Program-made: the position numbers and the translations under genes | Assembly (NCBI GenBank): GCA_001798605.1 | Contig: MGST01000069.1 | Location: forward strand, 3,357 to 36,839 | Origin: Deltaproteobacteria bacterium RIFOXYA12_FULL_58_15 | Lineage (GTDB): Bacteria; Myxococcota; XYA12-FULL-58-9 | Direction: 5' to 3' | DNA length: 33,483 nucleotides | The notes under the pieces: generated by a model | Databases searched by the model: none | What the model saw: only the letters and a program-made list of their open reading frames with translations | Told to the model about the DNA's origin: nothing | In this document: piece by piece, positions 1 to 6,460 of the stretch | Layout: each line of letters begins with the position of its first letter | How positions within the stretch are numbered: the first letter of the stretch is position 1

Positions 1-124
1 CCCCCGGGTCGACGTCGAGCAGGGTGACGCCAGGTACGTTCTTGATAGCCGAGGATATTTCCTCGATGATTTTGAGATCGCGACCCTCACTGAAGTTGGG
101 CACACACTCGACCAGCTTTTCCAT
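1..124 (-). CDS. Glutamate formimidoyltransferase, N-terminal fragment (runs off left edge)
   Basis: Reading the minus strand from an ATG at 124-122 gives a 41-residue N-terminus that begins [16 protein letters not shown] and continues to LLDVDPG. This is the characteristic opening of glutamate formimidoyltransferase (FTCD N-terminal subdomain). The enzyme moves the formimidoyl group of N-formimidoyl-glutamate to tetrahydrofolate in histidine degradation, in the cytoplasm. The rest of the gene lies beyond the window edge, so catalytic residues cannot be checked. The start lies 12 nt after the stop of the patatin-like gene on the same strand, so the two may be cotranscribed; a weak GGTGA sits just ahead of the ATG. 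The family call is strong despite the short fragment; whether the full protein is mono- or bifunctional is unknown. Confidence 0.85.
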   Translation of the reverse strand, partial: MEKLVECVPNFSEGRDLKIIEEISSAIKNVPGVTLLDVDPG

Positions 125-136
125 GGGTTCACCGTG

Positions 137-1774
137 TCATTTGATGAGTATGTTGGCGTCGGGTTTGCGGCTGCGGGACAGCTCTTCAACGCGCGCCGCC
201 ACAGGTTTGAGCTCGAGTTGGATGCCGTGCTCGGCGAGCTCTCCGGCGATCTTGTATTCCAATTGGGTCAATCTGCGGTAGGTCCCTGCGTATGCCTCCG
301 TGATGATCGGATGGAAGTTGTCTACCGAAAGGGGGCTTTGGGTCATCAGGGCACGCATGCGGTTGCTCGGAACAAACGTATAACAGCTGACTTGCGGATT
401 CTGTCGCAGGATTTCCTCGCTCATCTGGGCAAAACGGGTGTAGGCGAGGGTCTTGATGTCCTGTTGTTGAATCCAGAGATTGCTGTGCTTGATGTTGAAA
501 CCAGCTTCATCGGAGATCAGCGGCACAAAGGGATCGATGACAAAGATCAGATCTGCACCTTTGGCAATGGAAGCCGTGATATTGCTGGTGCGGGTGATGG
601 CACCGTCTGCATAGTAACGGCCGTGGATCGGCACCGCTTGGAAAAACGGGTGGATGGCGGTGCTCGCTTGTACCGCGAGGCTGATGGGAACATCGTCATA
701 GCCATCGTCACCTAGGAGCACATGCTCTCGCCGATCTTGATCGGTGACCCCGACAAAGAGCTTGCGTGGCAATTTGCGGAAGTCGTTGGTGTGCTTGACT
801 GTGTCGAACTGTTCGCGCAGCGCTCTCTCGAGTTCGTTGTGGGAGAAGAGCGGGCCGAGGGACAACGCGTAGTTGTCGAGCAAAGACGCAACGCTCAGAT
901 CTTCTTGGCGACTCACGAGGTCGCCAAGATGCTTTACCGTATTTCTGCGCAAGGCGTTCATGCGTTTTGGGATCTCGCGCAGGTTGAGATGGCGCATGCG
1001 CAGACGCAGGCTGTAGGGCCATTTCCTCTTGATGTCACCAATTGTGGCGATGAGCTTGTCGACGTGAAAGCCGTTGGCGGCGAAGCTGCCGACAAAGGCA
1101 CCAGCGCCGATGCCGAAGTACATATCGAAGTCACGAACGTCGAGTCCGCTGAAGGCATCATTGAGACACTTGAGGACTCCGAGCTCGTAGTAAATGCCAC
1201 TGATTCCGCCGCCGGCGAGGTTGAACGCCTTTTTGCCCTTGGGCCGGTCCACGAGGATCTCCGAACAGAACTGCCATAGCTGCTCTATCAGTCGGTCACT
1301 TGCCGCGACGTCTTGTTCTCCGTGCAAGCCGTCGTTGAGGGAGCGGTCTCTCAAGCAAGCGCCAATGTGGCGTTGCCCGAGGCGAAAGATGAGCTTGTCG
1401 ACCCGTTCCCGGTCAGCATCACCAACGAGTACAGCAACTCTCCGAAATGGATAACGCCGTTCGCGATCAGTCTCGGTCCCGAGGAGATTGAAAAAGTCCT
1501 CCAATGCCTTCTCTTGCTTGGGAGCCGCTTCGAGATAGTCGGCGAGATGTCGACAATCGACGAGGATGGCACTGTAGTAGGTGCTGCGCATAAGCTTCTG
1601 CACATCTTCGATGGTTCGAGCCAGGTGCAAGCACAAAGTGAGATTGGTGCCGCGCCAGCAGCACGCTGTCTCTCGTTGATCCAGGTGCAGCCAGTCTTGT
1701 CGGTCTATGGTTGTGCACAGATCAGCGAACGTCTGCTGCAGCGGTGAAAAATATAACGCTATTTTTTCGGGCAT
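137..1774 (-). CDS. Patatin-like phospholipase-fold protein lacking the nucleophile serine
   Basis: About 545 aa. Residues 1-180 are an unrecognised N-terminal region. From about residue 195 there is a patatin domain: oxyanion loop GGGISG, nucleophile-elbow position GIGAG, and the dyad aspartate in ADGA (D390). Active patatins have G-x-S-x-G; here residue 223 is Gly (codon at 1106-1108), so the Ser-Asp dyad is incomplete. Known family members are lipid acyl hydrolases; this one may be a pseudoenzyme with a lipid-binding or scaffolding role (inference). I chose the ATG at 1774 because AGAGGG (1780-1785) precedes it by 5 nt. A longer reading from the ATG at 1825 would add 17 residues. It lies upstream of the formimidoyltransferase gene on the same strand and diverges from the sigma-factor gene. 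No signal peptide is evident. Confidence 0.82.
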   Translation of the reverse strand: MPEKIALYFSPLQQTFADLCTTIDRQDWLHLDQRETACCWRGTNLTLCLHLARTIEDVQKLMRSTYYSAILVDCRHLADYLEAAPKQEKALEDFFNLLGTETDRERRYPFRRVAVLVGDADRERVDKLIFRLGQRHIGACLRDRSLNDGLHGEQDVAASDRLIEQLWQFCSEILVDRPKGKKAFNLAGGGISGIYYELGVLKCLNDAFSGLDVRDFDMYFGIGAGAFVGSFAANGFHVDKLIATIGDIKRKWPYSLRLRMRHLNLREIPKRMNALRRNTVKHLGDLVSRQEDLSVASLLDNYALSLGPLFSHNELERALREQFDTVKHTNDFRKLPRKLFVGVTDQDRREHVLLGDDGYDDVPISLAVQASTAIHPFFQAVPIHGRYYADGAITRTSNITASIAKGADLIFVIDPFVPLISDEAGFNIKHSNLWIQQQDIKTLAYTRFAQMSEEILRQNPQVSCYTFVPSNRMRALMTQSPLSVDNFHPIITEAYAGTYRRLTQLEYKIAGELAEHGIQLELKPVAARVEELSRSRKPDANILIK

Positions 1775-1779
1775 GATGG

Positions 1780-1785
1780 CCCTCT
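1780..1785 (-). promoter_or_regulatory. Ribosome binding site deciding the start of the patatin-like gene
   Basis: The minus strand reads AGAGGG here, 5 nt before the ATG at 1774, and a GGGAGGA lies slightly further upstream. The ATG at 1825 lacks comparable spacing, so the shorter protein is preferred. Confidence 0.5.
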
Positions 1786-1940
1786 TCCTCCCGGCACTCG
1801 TGTTTTGCAATTCACCATTAAACACTCCGCATGGGCGATCATGAGTAGAGGTGCCCGGGCTGGGCGGCTAGGTCAAGAGGCAAGTGTGGCCTGGACTGGC
1901 AACATGACTACCCAACGGCCCGATGGTGTTGTAGTGTGCA

Positions 1941-2495
1941 TTGGTGTCGAAACAAGCCTGCCATGCCGATGATCTGAAAGAGCGAGCCGCTCGGGGCGAT
2001 CCGGAGCTTCTCGAGGACCTGTTCACATGTTTTCGAGGTGACCTGCTCGCATTCTTGCGCCAGCGTTGCGGCAATCCGGGCGACGCCGACGATGCGGTCC
2101 AGGACGCATTCTTGTCGGCGGCGCGATATCTGGAGACCTACAGAGGCGAAACCACTTTGAAGAACTGGTTGTACCGATTGGCAGGGAGTGCTTGCACGCG
2201 GATGCGCCGGGGCCGCAAAAACGATCCAAAGCTTCACGAAGGGTTTGAGGACGGCCAGGCGACAACGGCAGAAGAGATGGGCCGCGCCGTGGAGGCAATG
2301 CTTGAGGCGCGGTTGATGCCTCTGCAGTCCGCCATGGAGTCATTGCCGGCAGTTGACCGAGCGGTCTTGATGTTGCGTGATGGCCACGAGCTCTCTACCA
2401 AGGAAGTGGCCGAGCGATTGGAATTGTCAGAGCCCGCAGTCAAGTCCCGACTCCACCGTGCGCGCAAGTCGTTGCAGGAACATCTCGCAGAGTAG
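1941..2495 (+). CDS. ECF-type RNA polymerase sigma factor
   Basis: 184 aa with the two-domain layout of a group 4 (ECF) sigma factor. Region 2 spans roughly residues 18-85 and includes the D-A-V-Q-D-A-F core-binding motif and a W-L-Y-R-L segment. Region 4 is a helix-turn-helix near the C-terminus (residues about 150-180) with E-V-A-E-R-L-E-L-S and V-K-S-R-L-H-R-A-R. Such factors redirect RNA polymerase to a small stress or envelope regulon. The start is uncertain: the frame opens after a stop at 1932, and only TTG at 1941 or GTG at 1944 preserve region 2; neither has a clear Shine-Dalgarno. rpiA follows 26 nt downstream on the same strand. No anti-sigma factor with a membrane helix or zinc motif is adjacent, so how it is held inactive is not visible here. 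Confidence 0.88.
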   Translation: MVSKQACHADDLKERAARGDPELLEDLFTCFRGDLLAFLRQRCGNPGDADDAVQDAFLSAARYLETYRGETTLKNWLYRLAGSACTRMRRGRKNDPKLHEGFEDGQATTAEEMGRAVEAMLEARLMPLQSAMESLPAVDRAVLMLRDGHELSTKEVAERLELSEPAVKSRLHRARKSLQEHLAE

Positions 2496-2505
2496 AAGGC
2501 CGATT

Positions 2506-2515
2506 GAGGGAGGGG
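2506..2515 (+). promoter_or_regulatory. Ribosome binding site of rpiA
   Basis: GAGGGAGGGG ends 6 nt before the ATG at 2522. This favours that ATG over the in-frame TTG at 2504, which would place the start before the ribosome site. Confidence 0.6.
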
Positions 2516-2521
2516 CGACGC

Positions 2522-3220
2522 ATGGTCAGAACCCAAGATGAGCTGAAGCGAATGGCTGCGCACCGAGCTGTGGAAGAAGTGCAGAGCGGCATGGTGCTGG
2601 GCCTCGGCACCGGCAGCACAGCGACATACGCCATCCAACGGATTGGCGAGCTGTGGCGGCGTGGTTCCCTCGTCGACCTGGTGTGTGTCCCGACATCGAG
2701 GCAAACCGCAGCGCTGGCCGGTGGGCTCGGGCTGCCCCTTGGGTCAATTGAAAGCCATCCGCGCCTCGATCTCGCGATCGACGGTGCCGATGAGGTTGAT
2801 CCCGAGCTCGATCTCATCAAAGGCCTTGGTGGCGCGCTGCTGTGGGAGAAGCGTGTCGAGAGCGCTGCCGACCGCCTGATCATCATTGTCGACGAAGGCA
2901 AACTGGTTGAACGCCTTGGCCAGAAGTCGCCACTTCCCGTGGAGGTGACGGTGGCGGCCTGGAAAACTCTGCTGCCTTGGCTCGAGGGCCTGGGTTGCGA
3001 GCCGCAATTGCGCGGCGGTGCGGAGGCACCGTACATCACCGACAATGGCAACGCGATTGTCGACTGTCGCTTTGCCGACGGCATTTCGGATGCAAACAGC
3101 GTGGCGGTGGAACTCGATGGGCACCCAGACGTCACAGCACACGGTTTGTTCCTTGGCATGGCGTCGTCAGTTGTTGTTGCTCGCGGCCTGGGTGTGCGCG
3201 TCCTCGAACGTAAGTCATGA
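2522..3220 (+). CDS. rpiA: Ribose-5-phosphate isomerase A
   Basis: About 232 aa, close to the usual RpiA length. It interconverts ribose 5-phosphate and ribulose 5-phosphate in the non-oxidative pentose phosphate pathway (cytoplasm). Recognisable signatures are GLGTGSTA (phosphate-binding loop near the N-terminus), P-T-S-R-Q-T, IDGADEVDP (catalytic aspartates) and KGLGGALLWEK (catalytic Lys and Glu). A purine-rich ribosome site precedes the chosen ATG. The stop codon overlaps the start of the next gene by 4 bases (ATGA), indicating translational coupling with the small hydrolase, and the ECF sigma gene lies just upstream, so the three are probably one transcription unit. Nothing unusual was seen. 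Confidence 0.95.
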   Translation: MVRTQDELKRMAAHRAVEEVQSGMVLGLGTGSTATYAIQRIGELWRRGSLVDLVCVPTSRQTAALAGGLGLPLGSIESHPRLDLAIDGADEVDPELDLIKGLGGALLWEKRVESAADRLIIIVDEGKLVERLGQKSPLPVEVTVAAWKTLLPWLEGLGCEPQLRGGAEAPYITDNGNAIVDCRFADGISDANSVAVELDGHPDVTAHGLFLGMASSVVVARGLGVRVLERKS

Positions 3221-3858
3221 GCTATTTGCGCAGGTTTTGGTTTGAGGGTCCTGTTGGCAAGCTAGAGGGTTTGTTGCGGATGGCCTGCCCAGCGCGGGCC
3301 GCTGCAGTTGTTGCGCACCCGCACCCGCAGTACGGCGGCACCATGGACAATCCCGTGGTCTTTCACACCGAGCGGACTCTGCATAACAATGGATTCACGA
3401 CTCTGCGTTTCAATTTCCGCGGTGTCGGCCACAGTGACGGTGTCTTCGACGGTCGAGCTGAAGTCGAGGATTTCGCTGCTGCGATGCGTTGGTTGACAGG
3501 GGTGGCAGTCGGTTTGCCGTTGTTGGCGGTGGGCTACTCCTTCGGGAGTTGGTGCATGCTCCGTCACGCGGAGCGGGGGGACGCTCCGCGCGCACAGGGC
3601 CTCATTGCTATTGGTCTTCCCACCGGCCTCTACAAATTTGAAGGCATGGGTCAACTCGGAAGTCCGCTCGCCGTCGTGCAAGGAAGTGAGGATGAGCTCG
3701 GGCCTAAAGCAGAGGTGGAACAATTGCTGCGAAACATCTTGCCCGCAGCGCAGCTCTCCATTCTGCCTGGGGTAGGGCATTTGTTTGAGGGACGCGCGCG
3801 AGATGTGGGCACCGCGGTGCTTGCGGCGGCGTTGCAGATGCTCCCCCCTTTGCCCTGA
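3217..3858 (+). CDS. Small alpha/beta hydrolase (COG2945-like)
   Basis: 213 aa single-domain alpha/beta hydrolase. Visible family marks: HPHPQYGG-T-M-D-N near residues 34-45, FNFRGVG-x-S-x-G at 65-74, nucleophile elbow GYSFGS with S108, likely acid D159 in G-S-E-D-E, and catalytic H188 in G-V-G-H-L-F. This matches compact hydrolases often annotated as COG2945 alpha/beta-fold proteins, whose substrates are mostly unknown; esters are likely. There is no signal peptide, so it is cytoplasmic. It is translationally coupled to rpiA by an ATGA overlap. A perfect 8-bp inverted repeat lies inside the coding sequence (3567-3590). Confidence 0.85.
   Translation: MSYLRRFWFEGPVGKLEGLLRMACPARAAAVVAHPHPQYGGTMDNPVVFHTERTLHNNGFTTLRFNFRGVGHSDGVFDGRAEVEDFAAAMRWLTGVAVGLPLLAVGYSFGSWCMLRHAERGDAPRAQGLIAIGLPTGLYKFEGMGQLGSPLAVVQGSEDELGPKAEVEQLLRNILPAAQLSILPGVGHLFEGRARDVGTAVLAAALQMLPPLP
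3567..3590. repeat. GC-rich inverted repeat inside the hydrolase gene
   Basis: CGCGGAGC (3567-3574) is followed after an 8-nt G-rich loop by its exact complement GCTCCGCG (3583-3590). It encodes an Arg/Ala/Gly-rich surface-type stretch. It could form an mRNA hairpin, but no T-tract follows, so it is not a classical terminator. Confidence 0.5.
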
Positions 3859-3931
3859 GATTCTGGCATTGGCCGCGTTCACCGTGGTTTTGGTTTTGCT
3901 TGAGGCCCCGTCAGCGTGCTAAAGCGCCGTC

Positions 3932-4948
3932 ATGTCCATTGCAACATCTCCGAGTTGGTCGCGGCCTTGGCGTCGTTGGTTTGTAACTCCCGCCCGTCCG
4001 GTTGAGCGGATCGAGGTGAAAGCCCGCGATGGATTGAACCTTGTTGTTCGTCGAATTCGCCACCCCGGGAGCGGACCGGCGGTGCTGTTGCTTCATGGTT
4101 TGGCGGCCAATCACCACAGCTTCAACTTCCCCGGCCGGTCGCTGGCAGAGTGGCTCGCCGCCCGGGGGTTTGACTGTTACCTGCCCAATCTGCGCGGACA
4201 CGGCGACAGTGAGCGTCGTGCCTTCGATTGGGACCTGGATGACTATCTCGAAGCCGATCTACCTGCGATCGTCGATGCAGTCTTGAAGACGAGTGGTCAG
4301 GAGCAGCTACATTGGGTCGGGCACAGCATGGGTGGGATGCTGTTGTTTTGCTACGGCATCCTGAACTCCAAAGCGCCCATTGCAAGTGGCGTGACCATGG
4401 GGAGCACCCTTGACTACGACCAGGAAAGCAACGCTTTTGCCACCCTGGCTTCTCTGCGTCCCCTGCTCGATTATTTGCCCGTGGTCCCCTACGGTACGGT
4501 GACCCATTTGTTGGCCCCGCTTCTCGGTCGCATTGCTGATCCTCTGACCGCTTTCAACTTCGCTCACGGCAACATTGAGCCGGAGATGGCCCGTCGTGCC
4601 TACGCGTTGGGCTTTCATACCATCCCGATGTCATTGCTGCGAAACCTTGCCAGCGTCTTTGAGCCAGGTGGTCTTCGCAAACGAGATGGCACTGTTCACT
4701 TTGTCGAGCAGGCCGGCAAATACACGATTCCGACGCTTCTGCAAGCGGCGAGCCTCGATAGCCAGGCACCGGTGGCTTCGGTTGAGAAGACCGCGTCCAT
4801 GTTGGGTGGAACTGTGGAGACGGCCGTATTCGGGCGGCTGCAGAACTGCGAAACAGACTACAAGCATTGGGATCTGCTCATCGGTCGCTCTGCGCCCGAT
4901 GAAGTCTGGCCACGTATTGCCGCGTGGCTCGAAGCCCATCCACTGTAG
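3932..4948 (+). CDS. Alpha/beta hydrolase
   Basis: 338 aa alpha/beta hydrolase. LLLHGLAANHHSF around residues 52-64 carries the oxyanion H-G, N-L-R-G-H-G-D-S follows at 86-93, and the nucleophile elbow is GHSMGG with S132. A probable acid is D276 in A-S-L-D-S, and the histidine is H312 in Y-K-H-W-D-L-L. The cap region between residues about 165 and 265 is long and helical. The fold resembles lipases and esterases or PHA-depolymerase-like enzymes; the substrate cannot be named. No signal peptide or transmembrane segment is convincing. The ATG at 3932 has no Shine-Dalgarno; the preceding bases read TAAAGC-GCCGTC-ATG, like the valS start, and a leaderless message is possible. It is convergent with the aminotransferase gene (9-nt gap). 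Confidence 0.85.
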   Translation: MSIATSPSWSRPWRRWFVTPARPVERIEVKARDGLNLVVRRIRHPGSGPAVLLLHGLAANHHSFNFPGRSLAEWLAARGFDCYLPNLRGHGDSERRAFDWDLDDYLEADLPAIVDAVLKTSGQEQLHWVGHSMGGMLLFCYGILNSKAPIASGVTMGSTLDYDQESNAFATLASLRPLLDYLPVVPYGTVTHLLAPLLGRIADPLTAFNFAHGNIEPEMARRAYALGFHTIPMSLLRNLASVFEPGGLRKRDGTVHFVEQAGKYTIPTLLQAASLDSQAPVASVEKTASMLGGTVETAVFGRLQNCETDYKHWDLLIGRSAPDEVWPRIAAWLEAHPL

Positions 4949-4957
4949 CCGGGGTTT

Positions 4958-6274
4958 TCAGTGCTTCAGAGTGCTGGACGCGATGTATTGTGGAATCGCG
5001 TTGGCCAAACGGTCGAAGGTATTTTGTCTGCGGATGTCATCGCCCTCCAACAGAGTGACCCTGAAACCTTGTCGTTTGCAGTCGAAGGACGTCAACGGCA
5101 CTGCGACGATACCGGTGGAACCGAGAAGATAGTAGATGAAACGGTGATCGGCGGGAGGATTGGGCTTGACCAGATCTTCGATGACCTGGCGGACCTCCTT
5201 GCTGGGAAGTGGCAGCGTCATGGTGTTGTCGAGCAAACCAGGGTCGAAGACTCCGGTCAAATAGAACGCACCTCGTGGTTCGTTGACCGTGACGCCTGTG
5301 ATGCTGCTTAGCTTGCTGGCGATCTCTTTGGCCCTCGACGCGAAAATAGCGCAGCGCCTCTGCACGTGTTCTTTGTAGCGCGGGTCTGACATGATCAGGG
5401 GGATTGCCTTCTGAGGCAGCGTTGTGGAACAGACCTCGAGCATCTTGGCTTCGAAGAGACTGGTGGCGTAGCGTACAAACGCTGGGTCTTTCTTCTGGTT
5501 GTAGATCTCTAGCCAACCACATCGCGATCCAGGCCACGGCACCTCTTTTGAGATGCCCTGCATAGAGATGCCACACACATCGCCAATGATGTCGCCGAGA
5601 CGGACACTTGGCGCACCGCCGTACACCAAGTTGATGTAGATCTCATCGAAGATGAGAAAGAGATCGAATTCTCGAGCAATCGCAACGATTCCCTCCAAGG
5701 TTTCTTTGGAATGGACAGTGCCGGTTGGGTTACCCGGGTTAATGACCAAGATTCCAGCAATGGCGGGGTTGTCTGCCACGCTCTTGCGAAGCGCGTCCAG
5801 ATCGGGCTCCCAGCCACGGGCAGGATCGAGCTCGTAGGTAAGGGTCTTGGTGCCGGCATGGCCACCCTCGCCTGATGAGTGGGTTGTGTACACCGGGGTC
5901 GGGACAATCACCCGGGCCGTTGGTGCGAGCTGCCCATAGACCTTGGCCACAGCATCCCCGAGGCCGTTGTAAAAGATGATGTCCTCAGCGTTGATTTGCA
6001 CGCCACCGCGGGAATTGGTGCGCTGGGCTAGAAACTCACGGGTCTTTAGAATCCCCTTGGTGGCCGAGTAGGCATAAGAGCTGTTGTCATGGGCTAGCTC
6101 AGCAACGATGTCTTTGATCCAGTCGGGGAGCTGCTCTCCCTTATGCACGGGATCGCCGATATTCTCCCACGCCATGTCGACGCCGAGGGATTGAATGCGA
6201 TTAGCGTGCTCGACGATTTCTCGAATCACATATCTGAGCTCGCCCGCGCCCTCTCTAACGATCTTGCTACGCAC
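4958..6274 (-). CDS. PLP-dependent class I/II aminotransferase
   Basis: About 438 aa from a GTG at 6274-6272, preceded at 7 nt by AGAGG (6282-6286). A longer frame back to 6430 exists, but its extra 52 residues look non-conserved and lie in the intergenic region. Fold-type I aminotransferase marks: NIGDP near the N-terminus, S-Y-A-Y-S-A-T-K-G, NPGNPTG (residues 179-185), F-D-E-I-Y with the pyridine-binding D210, and the PLP Schiff-base lysine K243 in G-I-S-K-E-V-P-W-P-G followed by R-C-G-W. It transfers amino groups between an amino acid and a 2-oxo acid in the cytoplasm; the substrate (alanine, aspartate or other) cannot be assigned. The C-terminus is convergent with the neighbouring hydrolase gene. 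Confidence 0.88.
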   Translation of the reverse strand: MRSKIVREGAGELRYVIREIVEHANRIQSLGVDMAWENIGDPVHKGEQLPDWIKDIVAELAHDNSSYAYSATKGILKTREFLAQRTNSRGGVQINAEDIIFYNGLGDAVAKVYGQLAPTARVIVPTPVYTTHSSGEGGHAGTKTLTYELDPARGWEPDLDALRKSVADNPAIAGILVINPGNPTGTVHSKETLEGIVAIAREFDLFLIFDEIYINLVYGGAPSVRLGDIIGDVCGISMQGISKEVPWPGSRCGWLEIYNQKKDPAFVRYATSLFEAKMLEVCSTTLPQKAIPLIMSDPRYKEHVQRRCAIFASRAKEIASKLSSITGVTVNEPRGAFYLTGVFDPGLLDNTMTLPLPSKEVRQVIEDLVKPNPPADHRFIYYLLGSTGIVAVPLTSFDCKRQGFRVTLLEGDDIRRQNTFDRLANAIPQYIASSTLKH

Positions 6275-6281
6275 TGGAACA

Positions 6282-6286
6282 CCTCT
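6282..6286 (-). promoter_or_regulatory. Ribosome binding site supporting the GTG start of the aminotransferase
   Basis: AGAGG on the minus strand, 7 nt before the GTG at 6274. A possible -10 element TAGAAT lies further upstream at 6325-6330, which would give a leader of about 40 nt; no convincing -35 was found for it. Confidence 0.45.
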
Positions 6287-6361
6287 ACTGGGCCAAAGAT
6301 TGAACCCACCTTTGGGAACGGGGAATTCTACCCTCCCGATTCGTTCAGGACCAGATTGGTG

Positions 6362-6380
6362 GGAACGATTTGGAACGATT
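6362..6380. repeat. Tandem 9-bp direct repeat in the divergent promoter region
   Basis: GGAACGATT occurs at 6362-6370 and again at 6372-6380, a 10-bp period (one helical turn). It lies between the divergent aminotransferase and kinase genes. Such spacing is typical of tandem regulator-binding half-sites. The function is inferred from position only. Confidence 0.35.
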
Positions 6381-6424
6381 GCCGCAAGAGCGCAGCTTTG
6401 GCGGTTGCAAAGAGTTCTCGTGTT

Positions 6425-6453
6425 TTGCAACCAGCCCTGAGCTGCAGTAGTTA
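6425..6453 (+). promoter_or_regulatory. Candidate promoter of the kinase gene, leaderless geometry
   Basis: TTGCAA (6425-6430), a 17-nt spacer and TAGTTA (6448-6453) end 7 nt before the ATG at 6461, and no Shine-Dalgarno is present. The -10 match is weak, so this rests mainly on spacing. Confidence 0.3.
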
Positions 6454-6460
6454 ATCAGTC

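Noticed and set aside
134..1279. Two long plus-strand open frames opposite the patatin-like gene
   Set aside because: The minus-strand frame carries clear patatin motifs; the plus-strand products are low-complexity shadows.
1826..1940. GGCAAC as an ECF -35 autoregulatory promoter for the sigma gene
   Set aside because: No matching -10 element at the right spacing was seen; too short to call.
3859..3931. Possible small RNA or tRNA between the two hydrolases
   Set aside because: Only 73 nt with no cloverleaf or convincing hairpin; more likely a promoter.
6275..6430. 52-residue N-terminal extension of the aminotransferase
   Set aside because: The extension does not resemble the family, and AGAGG sits correctly for the GTG at 6274.
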